Positions 30,706-40,633 of a stretch of DNA of 64,000 nt are shown here, piece after piece (the stretch's first letter is position 1; each line of letters begins with the position of its first letter). The stretch comes from Rhizobium sp. CCGE531 (GTDB taxonomy: Bacteria; Pseudomonadota; Alphaproteobacteria; Rhizobiales; Rhizobiaceae): positions 1-64,000 of the forward strand of contig NZ_CP032684.1 in the NCBI RefSeq assembly GCF_003627795.1, written 5' to 3'. The notes beneath the pieces are model-generated. The model was not told the origin of the DNA and did no database searches. It saw only the letters and a program-made list of their open reading frames with translations. Both the position numbers and the translations under genes were made by a program.

Positions 30706-33700
30706 CGCCGCCGCCTTCCTGCTCGCTTTCCGCCGTCGACCACTCCGAAACGCGGGCAAGATGGTCGTAGTCGCCGCCATACTCGAATTGCTGCGCAGGG
30801 ATCAGCCGTGAAGAGAAGCCCTTCTCGCCCGATTGCAGCAGCGAAACGAACTTCACGAGCTGGTCCATCGACTCCTGCGCGAGATCCATAGCCGACTTCG
30901 TTTCCGTCCTGCCGCCTCGGCTGGAATGCTCGTTGTTGACCGGATCGACCTTGAAGCGATCGCCGGGCCGCAGCCGGACATAGAGCAGGTTCTCAGGGGT
31001 CAGCGCGGCGATATTGCGGAAGGCGCCCGCCTTCAGCGCATAGGCTTCCAAAGCCAGCTGCGGATCGAGCAGCGCGCGCGCCTGTGCCGGGGAGGGATTG
31101 TAGCCGGTCTTGTAGTCGATAAGGTCGGCGCCTCTGTCGCTCTTGATGTCGATGCGGTCGGCAACACCAGTCAGGCGAATGCCGATCGGTTCGATCTCGA
31201 CGCCGGCCGGCACTTCCGTCGCCGTTTTGCGCACTTCGGGCCGCCGTTCCGCTTCCCAGGCAAGGAAAGCCCGCGCCACTTCGCGAAAACGCGGCCGCCA
31301 GACGCTGTCGATATGAACAGGCAATCGCTCGGCATCGAAGAGGTCGGCAATGATGCGATCCATCGCCAGCGTCGCATCCGATGTGCCGGCTACATGCCCC
31401 TCGCGGACGAAACGGTCGATGATCTTGTGGTAAAGCGTGCCGCGCTCGGCGGGGCCGGGATCGCGGTTGAACGGGTCGACCGGATCGAGCCGCAGCACGC
31501 GCCGGGCATAGATCGAGTAGGGGTCGCGGCGCAGCCGCCCCACTTCGCTGAAGGAATAGCTCTTCGGCTGCAGTTCCATAGGCGGCTTTGGTGCTGGGCG
31601 CAGCGCCGGGGCCTGGTTTTCGCCCTCGTCGATCATCGCGGCCCAATGGCGGTATTGGTCGCCGCGAGCCTTCATGGCGTCTTCCAGCTCCTTGCCGCCG
31701 AGTGCGATCAGTCGCTGCAGCCAACGTGACGCGACCGTCGGCGTCGACCCCTGACGCAGCGCGCGGGAATAAATCAGGTCGCGGGTGCCGTTCGCCATTT
31801 CGAAATCGTGTGCGAGTTGGCCGATGCGGCGCTCCGGCGGCTCCAGGCCGATCTCCGTCTTCATGCTGCGAGAGATGAAGGGGTTGTTCGCCGTCTGCCC
31901 CGGCCATGAGCCTTCGTTCAACCCGCCGAGGATCAGCGTGTCGACGCTCTGCAGACGCGCTTCCAGCGTACCGAAGATGAAGAGGCGGGGATGGCTGAGC
32001 GCCCTCGGCTTCACCGCCTGGCCCACGCAGAGTGCGACCATGATGTCGATCCACTGTACCCCGTCGGCTTCAAGCTGGCCATCGGTCTCGATAACATCTT
32101 TGAGCAGGCTGGCAAGCGTGTCCCCGGCTTCGCCGGACCAGAGGCCTGCCAGGCTGCTGCGTTCGTCGATAGCGGCGGCTTCCAGAGCACGGCCGGTGCG
32201 CTCGGCCCAATCCGAAAGGGTCAAGAGACCTTCCGAAGCGGGCAGCGAAAGTGCCAATACCAGCGGTTCGCAGGCGGCGGTCACTCGTTGCGCCAGCGCG
32301 CGCGCATGCGCGATGGCTTCGGGCGGCAGCGATTTACGCCATTGCGGCGCATGGCGATTATTGGCCTGTTCCGCCACCCGCTCGTCGAGCAGGGCTTCCA
32401 ACCTGCCGATGTCGACATTGGCGACACCGCCCCTGAGCGCCAGGATCTCCAGCGCATCGACGCCGGGCTGATGTGTTTCCGCCGGCAGGCCGAACAAAGC
32501 GAGGGGATGCTTCAGCAGCGAAACGACGGCAACGGGATCACCGGGGTGAAGGGCTGCCTCCAAAAGCAATTGCAGCAGCGTGCCTTGCGGTGTCGCATTC
32601 AGCGGCGTGCCGGCCGAATCGTCGGCGGTGATGCCGAAGCGGGCAAGCTCGGCGGTCACCCGCCGGGCGAGATTGCGGTCGGGCGTGATCAATGCCGCCT
32701 GGCTTTCGCCGCCGTCGCGTCCCGGTTTGTCCAGCGCCAGCCGCAAGGCGATGGCGATTGCTGTCGCTTCCTCGCGCTCATTGGCGGCTTCGATCAGCGC
32801 CACGTCGGCGAAAGCGTCCGGGATTGCAACGGGAGAGAGCGTCTTGCGCCAGCTTCCCCAGCCGCTCGTCGCCTTGGCCGGCGCCAGCGCTCGGGACAGG
32901 ATCTGCGCCCGCATCTGCATGGTGTCAGCCGCATCTGCGATGGCTTCGACATCGCGACGGCTGACGCGCAGCCGCTTCAAGAGCAGCGAAAGACCATATT
33001 GCGGATGGCTGCGCGTGGTCGGATCGGCTCTTTCGCCGATGGAGGTTTCCGGCGCCACGAGATGCCAATCCTCTTCCGGCATCGCAAGATCGAGACCGGG
33101 CAGCACGATCACGCCTTGCGGCAGGGCAGCGACCGCTGCAATCAGCTCCGCCGTTGCCGGCACCGAGCCGGTCGAGCCTGCAACGATGACCGGCCCGGGA
33201 TGGCGCATGGTGGAGATCCGCTGCGCCTCGGCGCGCAGGATGGCGTTGCGGTTGCGGGCTGGCGAGGATTTGCCGAGTTCTTCGAGGCGCGCCGGCCAGA
33301 AGGCGCTGGCAATCGCCAGGAATTCGGCCGTCAGTTGCCACCACAGCGCATGATCCTCGGCGGTGAGAGTGGCAAGCTCGCTCCACTTGCGATCCTCGGT
33401 CTCCAGCGAATCGATGAGCTCGGCGAGATTGCGTGCCAGCCATATGGCGTCCGCCGGGCTTGCGGGCGCCACCAGCGGCGAGTCGGAGTGAATGTCCCGC
33501 ACGATCTGCGGCAGCTTGTTGCGCCAGGCAAGGATCAGCCGCGCCAATTCCAGCAGCCGGGCGGTGTTGGCGAGCGGCTGTGCCAGATCGGCCGTCTCAG
33601 GCAGGGCTTCCTCGAAATAGCCGCTGTCGTCGTCGGTCTCGCCGAGCGGGCGAATGGTGGGCAGGATGGCGGAGCGGCCGCCGAGCAGGTCGACGAATTC

Positions 33701-33889
33701 CGAACGCAGCACGCGCGCCGCGCGCCGCGTCGGCAGGAAGATGCTGACCTTGGCAAGCGACAGCGGGTCGCCCGGATCATGGCGGAAATGTTCGGTCAGC
33801 CGCCCGTCGCAGAGCGCTGCCGCAAGGGTCTTCAGGAAGGGCAGGCCCGCCGGAATCGTCAGGATGCGCTGCCGGTGCCCTCCCGTCAT
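30698..33889 (-). CDS. addB: Double-strand break repair protein AddB
   Basis: Partner of AddA, 1063 residues, with a degenerate helicase-like N-terminal part and a C-terminal PD-(D/E)XK nuclease (RGTLYHKIIDRF, then GVADRIDIKSDRGADLIDYKTG). No Walker A is evident in the N-terminus. The ATG at 33889 (MTGGHRQRILTIPAG) starts five bases after the stop of the MurU-like gene; a TTG at 33901 is also possible. It is translationally coupled to addA. An open frame of 680 codons on the opposite strand is a codon-bias shadow. Confidence 0.94.
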   Translation of the reverse strand: MTGGHRQRILTIPAGLPFLKTLAAALCDGRLTEHFRHDPGDPLSLAKVSIFLPTRRAARVLRSEFVDLLGGRSAILPTIRPLGETDDDSGYFEEALPETADLAQPLANTARLLELARLILAWRNKLPQIVRDIHSDSPLVAPASPADAIWLARNLAELIDSLETEDRKWSELATLTAEDHALWWQLTAEFLAIASAFWPARLEELGKSSPARNRNAILRAEAQRISTMRHPGPVIVAGSTGSVPATAELIAAVAALPQGVIVLPGLDLAMPEEDWHLVAPETSIGERADPTTRSHPQYGLSLLLKRLRVSRRDVEAIADAADTMQMRAQILSRALAPAKATSGWGSWRKTLSPVAIPDAFADVALIEAANEREEATAIAIALRLALDKPGRDGGESQAALITPDRNLARRVTAELARFGITADDSAGTPLNATPQGTLLQLLLEAALHPGDPVAVVSLLKHPLALFGLPAETHQPGVDALEILALRGGVANVDIGRLEALLDERVAEQANNRHAPQWRKSLPPEAIAHARALAQRVTAACEPLVLALSLPASEGLLTLSDWAERTGRALEAAAIDERSSLAGLWSGEAGDTLASLLKDVIETDGQLEADGVQWIDIMVALCVGQAVKPRALSHPRLFIFGTLEARLQSVDTLILGGLNEGSWPGQTANNPFISRSMKTEIGLEPPERRIGQLAHDFEMANGTRDLIYSRALRQGSTPTVASRWLQRLIALGGKELEDAMKARGDQYRHWAAMIDEGENQAPALRPAPKPPMELQPKSYSFSEVGRLRRDPYSIYARRVLRLDPVDPFNRDPGPAERGTLYHKIIDRFVREGHVAGTSDATLAMDRIIADLFDAERLPVHIDSVWRPRFREVARAFLAWEAERRPEVRKTATEVPAGVEIEPIGIRLTGVADRIDIKSDRGADLIDYKTGYNPSPAQARALLDPQLALEAYALKAGAFRNIAALTPENLLYVRLRPGDRFKVDPVNNEHSSRGGRTETKSAMDLAQESMDQLVKFVSLLQSGEKGFSSRLIPAQQFEYGGDYDHLARVSEWSTAESEQEGGGDE

Positions 33890-33893
33890 AGGC

Positions 33894-34625
33894 TCACGCA
33901 AACGCCCGGAAGGTCCGGATCGCTTCCTCCGCCTCGCCGATCGCCTCCGGCGTGCCCACAGTCAGCCAGTGACCGTCCATCATGGTGCCATAGAGCCGGC
34001 CGCGCTCGATGGCCTTGTCGAAGTAGATATTGACGTTGAAGGCATCGCTCGGCGCGTCATCGAGGAAGGACGGTTTCATCGCGATTGCGCCGGCATAGAC
34101 GACGCCATCGCGTCCGACATCGCGGTAGCGGGCAAGCCTTCCGTCTTGCGCCATGCTGAAGTCATTCTTGCCGTTATGGCCTATGGTTCTTTCCAGTTCG
34201 ACGCAGAGCATCGCCATGTCCATGCGCTGCTCGTCGTAGAATCCGGCTAACTTTTCGAGATTGGTCTGATGGCCGGGCTTCTCGCCGACCCAGAACAGGT
34301 CGGCATTCATGACGAAAACAGGATCGCGGCTCAAAAGCTTCAGGCCTTTGACAAGGCCGCCGCCATTGTTCATCAGCGCGTCCCGCTCGTCGGAAATCAG
34401 GATTTCAAGGCCGCGATAGCTGCGCAGATGCGCTTCCATCTGGTCGGCATGGTGATGGACGTTGACGACGACCCGCTCGACGCCTGCCTGCACCAGCGCA
34501 TCCAGCGTATAGTCGATCATCGGCTTGCCGGCGATCTTCACCAACGGCTTCGGGATGGTGTCGGTGATCGGCCGCATGCGGGTTCCGAGCCCCGCGGCCA
34601 ATACCATGGCTTGCTTGATGGTCAT
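33894..34625 (-). CDS. murU: Nucleotidyltransferase, MurU-like (MurNAc-1-phosphate uridylyltransferase)
   Basis: 243-residue sugar-1-phosphate nucleotidyltransferase. The N-terminal signature is AMVLAAGLGTRMRPITDTIP (residues 6-25), with KPLVKIAGKPMIDY and the metal-binding FVMNADLFW. Members next to an AmgK-type kinase are MurU, which converts MurNAc-1-phosphate to UDP-MurNAc and bypasses de novo synthesis. The gene lies directly downstream of the TsaE-AmgK fusion (75 bases) and just before addB, which supports the MurU reading. I chose the ATG at 34625 over 34667 because the conserved domain begins there. Confidence 0.82.
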   Translation of the reverse strand: MTIKQAMVLAAGLGTRMRPITDTIPKPLVKIAGKPMIDYTLDALVQAGVERVVVNVHHHADQMEAHLRSYRGLEILISDERDALMNNGGGLVKGLKLLSRDPVFVMNADLFWVGEKPGHQTNLEKLAGFYDEQRMDMAMLCVELERTIGHNGKNDFSMAQDGRLARYRDVGRDGVVYAGAIAMKPSFLDDAPSDAFNVNIYFDKAIERGRLYGTMMDGHWLTVGTPEAIGEAEEAIRTFRAFA

Positions 34626-34700
34626 CTCGTCTCGAACTTTCGATTCACTATCCGTTTTCCTTAGCACAAGGCCGGAAAGCCGTCGCCGGGTCTCTGGCTG

Positions 34701-36212
34701 TTATGCCTGGCCGATACCCGCCTTCTCGCACCATTCGCGCAAGGGTGCGAGCGCTTCATGCTCGAAGGCGATGGCGAGATAGGCGAGCGTGCGGGGCATG
34801 TGCTTCAGATATCCCGGCTTGCCGTCGCGTTGCAGCAGCCGCACCCAGAGGCCGGCGAGCTTGCAGTTGCGCTGTGCCGACATGATCGCCCAGCTCTTCA
34901 GGAACTTGGCCTCGTCGAAGCCGCCCTGGGTGTGCCGGAGGGCGAGATAATCGGCCATCAGCCGATCATGCAGATCGCGTTCGATCGTCACCCGGGCATC
35001 CTGCACGAGCGAGGCCAGATCGTAGGAGGTCGGCCCGATCATCGCGTCCTGGAAATCGATGAGGCCGATGCGCTGGATACCCTTTTCCCGCGCCCGCCAG
35101 ATGATATTCGGCGAATGCATATCGCGCAGCAGCAGGTTCTTTTCCGCATCATCCAGCTGGTCGATCAGCCGGTCCCAGATCGCCAGATAGTCGGCGCGCT
35201 CCTCGTCGCTTGCCGGCGTGCCGCGCTTCCAGGGCAGATGCCAGTCGAGAAGCAGCCGCGCTTCCATCTTCATCGCGGTCCGGTCGAAATCCGGAATGTG
35301 ATGGACGTGATCCGGCGTCAACGGAATGTCGTGGGGGATCGAAAGGCCATGCAGATGCGCCAGGCATGCGACGCTGGCGCGATAACGCTCGGCAATCGGC
35401 CTCCCTTCACCGTCAAGCACGCCATCGGTGCCGAGATCCTCGATCAGAAGGATGCCCTGGTCGTAATCGGCGGCGAAGATTTCCGGGGCGGCAAAGCCGT
35501 TCTCTCTGAGGACATTGGCGATCGCCACGAAGGGATAGGTATCCCAGGCGAGATGCGCGACCTTCGGATAGGGCTTGCCGTCGAGCACGGGCGGCCCTTC
35601 CGGCAGGCGCGGCCAATCCATGAGAATGATGCGGCTGCCGCCATCGCTGGGATAAATGGATTCATAGGCCCGCAGCGAGGCGTCGCCCGTCAGGAAGCGC
35701 CTGATGGCGCCGCGATAGGCATGCGAATCGAGAAAGGCGCGGACGGCTAACACGCGCTCGATGCGCGCCATCTGTTTGGCCGGTGCGGTGATCACGGCGC
35801 GCCGTCCTTCGCCCTCATGCGTGAGCTTGAAGTCGATACGCTCCTTCGGCAGCTCGCCTTCGGCCATTTCGGGCCACTCGACAAGGCAGATGCCGGTCTG
35901 CAAGGCTTCGTCGAAGCCGAGTTCCGTCAATTCGCTGGGATCGCCAAGGCGATAGAGATCGAAATGCGAGACCGGGATGCGCAGCTCGTAGGATTGCACG
36001 AGCGTGAAGGTCGGGCTCGGCACATCCAGCTCGGCATCGTCGGCCAAGGCGCGCAGCAGCGCGCGTGCGAGCGAGGATTTGCCCGCACCAAGATCGCCTG
36101 ACAGTGCCAGACAATCGCCGGCCTTCAATGCCAGCGCCAGGTCCTCGCCGAGCTGAGCCGTGGCCGTGTCATCTGCGAGGAAAAGGGAAATGCTGCTGCC
36201 GGAGGCTGTCAT
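34701..36212 (-). CDS. tsaE: TsaE-AmgK fusion: tRNA t6A ATPase subunit fused to an aminoglycoside-phosphotransferase-like sugar kinase
   Basis: 503-residue two-domain protein. Residues 1-150 are TsaE, the ATPase needed for tRNA threonylcarbamoyladenosine synthesis, with the P-loop GDLGAGKSSL (39-48) and the PSPTFTLVQSY and HFDLYRLG motifs. Residues about 155-503 are an APH-fold kinase with HLHGLS (287-292), catalytic RDMHSPN (Asp364 in the 363-369 loop) and IDFQDAMIGP (385-394), matching AmgK, which phosphorylates MurNAc/GlcNAc at the anomeric carbon. MurU is next. The ATG at 36212 overlaps the divL stop by four bases. Confidence 0.9.
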   Translation of the reverse strand: MTASGSSISLFLADDTATAQLGEDLALALKAGDCLALSGDLGAGKSSLARALLRALADDAELDVPSPTFTLVQSYELRIPVSHFDLYRLGDPSELTELGFDEALQTGICLVEWPEMAEGELPKERIDFKLTHEGEGRRAVITAPAKQMARIERVLAVRAFLDSHAYRGAIRRFLTGDASLRAYESIYPSDGGSRIILMDWPRLPEGPPVLDGKPYPKVAHLAWDTYPFVAIANVLRENGFAAPEIFAADYDQGILLIEDLGTDGVLDGEGRPIAERYRASVACLAHLHGLSIPHDIPLTPDHVHHIPDFDRTAMKMEARLLLDWHLPWKRGTPASDEERADYLAIWDRLIDQLDDAEKNLLLRDMHSPNIIWRAREKGIQRIGLIDFQDAMIGPTSYDLASLVQDARVTIERDLHDRLMADYLALRHTQGGFDEAKFLKSWAIMSAQRNCKLAGLWVRLLQRDGKPGYLKHMPRTLAYLAIAFEHEALAPLREWCEKAGIGQA

Positions 36213-38788
36213 TCTGCTGCGACGGAATGGGGCAATTCAGCCGAAGGAATCCGGCAGGTCACCATCGTCCCCTTGCCCGGCTGGCTTTCGATGGAAACCT
36301 CGCCTTCATGCAGGCTGACGAAGCTTTCGACGATGGAAAGACCAAGGCCCGCGCCGCTGCGCTTGCCGCCCTTGCCGCCGGAGGCGAAGCGGTTGAAGAC
36401 CGTGTGGATCAGCTCTTCCGATATGCCTGGACCCTTGTCGGAGACCGAGAAGACGAAATCCGAGCCTTCGCGCCCGCATTTCAGCGAGATCGTCGATCCC
36501 TCGGGCGCGAAATTGGCGGCATTGGTCAGAAGCTTGAGCAGGATCTGCTTCAGCCGCTGCTGATCGGCAATGATGGAGCCGAGATGGGCCGGCACGGTGA
36601 TCTCAAGCGTCACACCGCTTTCCTGCAGCCGGTCGGCGATCTGCATCGACACTTCGTCGAGCAGGTCGGAGAGCACGATCTCGGAATAGTTCAGCCGCAT
36701 GATGCCGGCATCGACCGTCGCGAGATCGAGAATGTCGTTGACCAGCGTCAGAAGGACCGAGGAGGAGGTCGAGATATGGTCGATATATTCGGCCTGCCGC
36801 TCGTTCAGCGAGCCGATGCCCGGCGTCTTCAGGAGGTCGGTAAAGCCGATGATGTTGGTCAGCGGCGAACGCAGCTCGTAGGAGACATGCTGGACGAAAT
36901 CGTTCTTCAGCTCGTCCGCCTTCAGCAGCGCCTCGTTCTTCTCGGTCAGCGCCCGTTCGGCGCGCACGCTGTCCGTCTTGTTGACGAAAGTCAGCATGGT
37001 CTGCGCATTCGGCAGCGGAATGACGGCGTAGTCGAGCACCAGATTGGAAAAGAGTTCCAGCGTGCCCTGCGAGGACGGGCGCTCGTCGTCGAAGCTGGTG
37101 ATCTGCTCGGCAAAGCGCTTCCAGCCGTCGGGCCGGTCATAGGAGGGAGCGCAGGCTTCGGCCAGAGCCTGGATATGTGTGCCGGGCTTCGCCTGCGCCT
37201 CGGTGATGTTCCAGAGGATGCGGAAGGCCGGGTTCGAAAGCCGGATGCGGCCATCGGGGCCGAAAACGGCGACGCCTTCGGAAAGATGGTCGATGGTTTC
37301 ACCCTGGACCTTGACCAGCGTGTTGTAGCGCGTTTCGAGATCGACCTGCTCGGTCAGGTTCTCGAATACCCAGGTGGCGCCACCCTGCGGATGCGCCGTG
37401 GCAAAAACCCTGAGGATTTGGCCATTGGGCAGATGCCAGAGATCGGCCTGCGTATCGAGCGCGCGATAGACCGAAAGGACGCCGTCCTTCCATGTCTTCC
37501 AGTTCAACTGCTCGGGCAGCTTCTTGGCGCCACGCAGCCGGTCCAGAAGCTCGCTATTGTCGGGCCGCTTCTCCAGAAACGCGATGTCGAGTTCCCAGAG
37601 CTGGACGAAGGCCTGATTGTAGAATTGCAGGCGTCGCTCGCCGTCGAAGATCGCAACCGGCGTTGCCAGATGATCGAGCGTTTCGGCGTGGCTCTTCAGC
37701 GTGCGCGCGAGTTCGGCGCGAACCGATTCCGCCTCGGACACGTCGATGGCAATGCCGGCGGTGCCGTTCGGGGCTCTTACATCGACGACATCGAAGAAAG
37801 TGCGGTTGCCGTGCACGACGGTTGAGATCTTGTCGTGGAAGGGCGATTCCGGGGTGGCCGCCGCGCGAATGCGCTCACGGGCCACGGTCGTCAGGAATTC
37901 GCGTCCCTCGCGGAGGGCTTCTTCCGTGGAAACCGCTTCCACCGCTTCGCTATAGGCCTGGTTGACCCAGGTCAGCGTGCCTTCCGTATCGCGTTGCCAT
38001 ACGGGCAGGTCGATGGCATCGAGCAGGTTCTGGAAGGTGGAGATCGAGGTCATCAGACGGTCACGCTCGATCTTCAGCTCTGCCAGCTCGGCGCGCAGAT
38101 TGTTGAGCGCGATGAAGCGGACGAAGGCGCGCCCGCCGGAAATGCGGCCCTGCGCCTCCAGGATTTCGTCGCGGTTGGTTTCGACCACCATGTCGAAGCT
38201 CTGGCCGCTGCCGCGCAGCTTATCGATCGCCTTGTCGAGTTCGCCGGCCGACCATGATTTCAGCCAGCGTCCGAAGGCGAGGAATTCGTTGTCCTGCGGC
38301 GCGCCGGTCTCGACCGGAAGCTGGCCAAGCAGCTCTGGCCGCGCATTCTGACCGTCCCAGATGACGATGCGGCGGTTCTTGTCGGCAATCAGCGCCTGAT
38401 ATTGCGAAATGCGCTGGTTGGCATCGGAAAGAGCCGTGCGGATCTCGCGGCTTTCGCTTTCCATGTTGCCGCGCTGCCGCACCATCCACATGGTCGAGAA
38501 GAGCGCGGCGGAAATGACGCCGATGATGACGGAGAAAACAGCCATTTCCGAGGAAGTAAAGAGGCGCATGCTCGCTTGGGCGGCATCATTGCTCTGCGCG
38601 AGAACGGGTCCCGCCAGACCGGTCACAAGGCCGCCGAAAACGCTGAGCCGCAGCAGGCGGCTCAGGCCAGCCAGCCGGCCCTCGCCGCGCTTTGCCCGCG
38701 CTGGCAACCAATATGCACCGCCCTGCCGCAACCGCGCCGCCACTCGGTGTGGCGCTGGTTGATGCAGGTTGTCTTCCCCTTCAAACAT
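36209..38788 (-). CDS. divL: DivL-type PAS-domain pseudo-histidine kinase
   Basis: 859-residue membrane-linked sensor kinase homologue. A hydrophobic stretch (residues about 48-66) and a transmembrane segment (AVFSVIIGVISAALFSTMWM, residues about 83-102) are followed by several PAS-like domains, a DHp domain and a HATPase domain (NAANFAPEG, DKGPGIS, GAGLGLSIV). In the H-box the phospho-accepting histidine is replaced by Tyr637 (FVQHVSYELRSPLT), the hallmark of DivL, which in Caulobacter binds DivK and controls CckA and CtrA. It is coupled to tsaE-amgK. A RIME-like repeat lies just upstream of the start. Confidence 0.93.
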   Translation of the reverse strand: MFEGEDNLHQPAPHRVAARLRQGGAYWLPARAKRGEGRLAGLSRLLRLSVFGGLVTGLAGPVLAQSNDAAQASMRLFTSSEMAVFSVIIGVISAALFSTMWMVRQRGNMESESREIRTALSDANQRISQYQALIADKNRRIVIWDGQNARPELLGQLPVETGAPQDNEFLAFGRWLKSWSAGELDKAIDKLRGSGQSFDMVVETNRDEILEAQGRISGGRAFVRFIALNNLRAELAELKIERDRLMTSISTFQNLLDAIDLPVWQRDTEGTLTWVNQAYSEAVEAVSTEEALREGREFLTTVARERIRAAATPESPFHDKISTVVHGNRTFFDVVDVRAPNGTAGIAIDVSEAESVRAELARTLKSHAETLDHLATPVAIFDGERRLQFYNQAFVQLWELDIAFLEKRPDNSELLDRLRGAKKLPEQLNWKTWKDGVLSVYRALDTQADLWHLPNGQILRVFATAHPQGGATWVFENLTEQVDLETRYNTLVKVQGETIDHLSEGVAVFGPDGRIRLSNPAFRILWNITEAQAKPGTHIQALAEACAPSYDRPDGWKRFAEQITSFDDERPSSQGTLELFSNLVLDYAVIPLPNAQTMLTFVNKTDSVRAERALTEKNEALLKADELKNDFVQHVSYELRSPLTNIIGFTDLLKTPGIGSLNERQAEYIDHISTSSSVLLTLVNDILDLATVDAGIMRLNYSEIVLSDLLDEVSMQIADRLQESGVTLEITVPAHLGSIIADQQRLKQILLKLLTNAANFAPEGSTISLKCGREGSDFVFSVSDKGPGISEELIHTVFNRFASGGKGGKRSGAGLGLSIVESFVSLHEGEVSIESQPGKGTMVTCRIPSAELPHSVAAE

Positions 38789-38810
38789 AAAAGGTCTGTC
38801 TCCGTCTTTC

Positions 38811-38924
38811 AGAGCATGATGCCGAAAAGTGTAAGCGGTTTTCGGATGACATCATGCTCTACTTGTTTGATTGTAGAGCGGATTCAGATTTTAGGTCGAA
38901 CAGACCTAACATCATCCAGCTCTA
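38811..38924. repeat. Rhizobial intergenic palindromic element, RIME-like, copy 2
   Basis: Two hairpins, AGAGCATGATG...CATCATGCTCT (38811-38860) and AGAGCGGATTC...TCCAGCTCT (about 38874-38922), are the inverted counterpart of the element at 8221-8336. Together with the ahcY terminator they fill the divL-ahcY gap; no gene is seen. Confidence 0.8.
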
Positions 38925-39040
38925 CTGTGCCGCATCCTGACAAGACATCCCATTTTCATGGCTCCGGGCACGCCCGGTTCGTCACGAATCAAGTGTAAAA
39001 ACAATACTGCCTAAGGGAATCGGCGGGAAGGGAGCTGGCT

Positions 39041-39077
39041 AAAAAATAAGCCCCGGCATTTTGTCAATGCCAGGGCC
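39041..39077 (-). terminator. Rho-independent terminator of ahcY
   Basis: On the minus strand a stem GGCCCTGGCATT / AATGCCGGGGCTT (with one mismatch) is followed by ATTTTTT. It lies 30 bases past the ahcY stop. A second perfect hairpin, GATACTGATT / AATCAGTATC (39091-39114), overlaps the stop codon itself. Confidence 0.82.
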
Positions 39078-39106
39078 ACAAGATGTTGTGGATACTGATT
39101 TTGTAA

Positions 39107-40507
39107 TCAGTATCTGTAGTGGTCGGACTTGAACGGGCCCTTCGGCGTCACGCCGATATACGATGCCTGCTCGTCGGAAAGCTCCGTCAGTTTGACGCCG
39201 AGCTTGGCGAGATGCAGGCGGGCGACCTTTTCATCGAGGTGCTTCGGCAGCACGTAGACCTGGTTCTGGTAGTGGCCGGGCTTAGTGAAGAGCTCGATCT
39301 GCGCCAGCGTCTGGTTGGTGAAGGAAGCCGACATGACGAAGGACGGGTGGCCGGTGGCGTTGCCGAGGTTCAAGAGGCGGCCTTCCGACAGCAGGATGAT
39401 GCGGTTGCCCTTGGCGAACTCGACCATGTCGACCTGCGGCTTGATGTTCGTCCACTTCAGGTTACGCAGAGCGGCAACCTGGATCTCATTGTCGAAGTGG
39501 CCGATGTTGCCGACAATCGCCATGTCCTTCATCGCACGCATGTGGTCGATGCGGATGACGTCCTTGTTGCCGGTCGTGGAGATGAAGATGTCGGCGCTGG
39601 AGACGACGTCTTCGAGCTGGACGACTTCGTAGCCGTCCATGGCAGCCTGGAGCGCGCAGATCGGATCGACTTCCGTGACCTTGACGCGGGCGCCGGCGCC
39701 GGAAAGCGAAGCGGCCGAACCCTTGCCGACGTCGCCATAGCCGCAGACGACGGCGACCTTGCCGGCCATCATGACGTCGGTGGCGCGGCGGATGCCGTCA
39801 ACCAGCGATTCCTTGCAGCCATACTTGTTGTCGAACTTCGACTTGGTGACGCTGTCGTTGACGTTGATGGCCGGGAAGGGCAGCAGCCCCTTCTGGCTGA
39901 GCTGGTAGAGGCGGTTGACGCCGGTGGTGGTTTCTTCCGTCACGCCCTTGATGGCGTCGCGCTGCTTGGTGAACCAACCCGGCGAAGCCTGCAGGCGCTT
40001 GTTGATCTGGGCGAAGAGGATTTCCTCTTCTTCCGAATGCGGATGGGAGAGCACGTCCTCGCCGGCCTCGGCGCGGGCGCCGAGCAGGATGTACATCGTG
40101 GCGTCGCCGCCGTCATCGAGGATCATATTGGACAGGCGACCATCGGCCCACTGGAAGATCTTGTCCGTGTAGATCCAGTAGTCCTCAAGGCTTTCGCCCT
40201 TGATGGCGTAAACCGGAACGCCGGAAGCAGCGATCGCGGCAGCGGCATGATCCTGGGTCGAGAAGATGTTGCAGGATGCCCAGCGGACTTCGGCACCGAG
40301 TGCCACCAGCGTCTCGATGAGAACGGCTGTTTGAATCGTCATGTGCAGCGAGCCGGTGATGCGCGCGCCCTTCAGCGGCTGCGCTTCGCCGAATTCGGCG
40401 CGGCAGGCCATCAGGCCCGGCATCTCGGTTTCGGCGATCGTGATTTCCTTGCGGCCGAAGTCGGCAAGGCCGATATCCGCGACGACGTAGTCCTTCTCAG
40501 TGCTCAT
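39107..40507 (-). CDS. ahcY: Adenosylhomocysteinase (S-adenosylhomocysteine hydrolase)
   Basis: Hydrolyses S-adenosylhomocysteine to adenosine and homocysteine, removing the inhibitory by-product of methyltransferases. The 466-residue protein has the substrate region near [13 protein letters not shown], the NAD-binding loop [14 protein letters not shown] and the family C-terminus KSDHYRY. A perfect palindrome upstream (40634-40655) is a good candidate operator of an SAH-responsive ArsR-type repressor. Start ATG at 40507. Confidence 0.97.
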   Translation of the reverse strand: MSTEKDYVVADIGLADFGRKEITIAETEMPGLMACRAEFGEAQPLKGARITGSLHMTIQTAVLIETLVALGAEVRWASCNIFSTQDHAAAAIAASGVPVYAIKGESLEDYWIYTDKIFQWADGRLSNMILDDGGDATMYILLGARAEAGEDVLSHPHSEEEEILFAQINKRLQASPGWFTKQRDAIKGVTEETTTGVNRLYQLSQKGLLPFPAINVNDSVTKSKFDNKYGCKESLVDGIRRATDVMMAGKVAVVCGYGDVGKGSAASLSGAGARVKVTEVDPICALQAAMDGYEVVQLEDVVSSADIFISTTGNKDVIRIDHMRAMKDMAIVGNIGHFDNEIQVAALRNLKWTNIKPQVDMVEFAKGNRIILLSEGRLLNLGNATGHPSFVMSASFTNQTLAQIELFTKPGHYQNQVYVLPKHLDEKVARLHLAKLGVKLTELSDEQASYIGVTPKGPFKSDHYRY

Positions 40508-40633
40508 GAAAGTCTCCAGCCTGAACGATGCAGCCGCGCCTGGGCAAACGCCTCGGCCGAATGCAACAAAATTGCACGCTGACAGCGTGTGGGATGATGC
40601 CGTGTAGCAGGCTTCAGGCTGGAAATCAATGAC

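Noticed and set aside
31991..34033. 680-codon open frame on the plus strand opposite addB
   Set aside because: It is antisense to a well-supported AddB coding region; high GC leaves stop-free opposite frames, and its translation has no recognisable domain.
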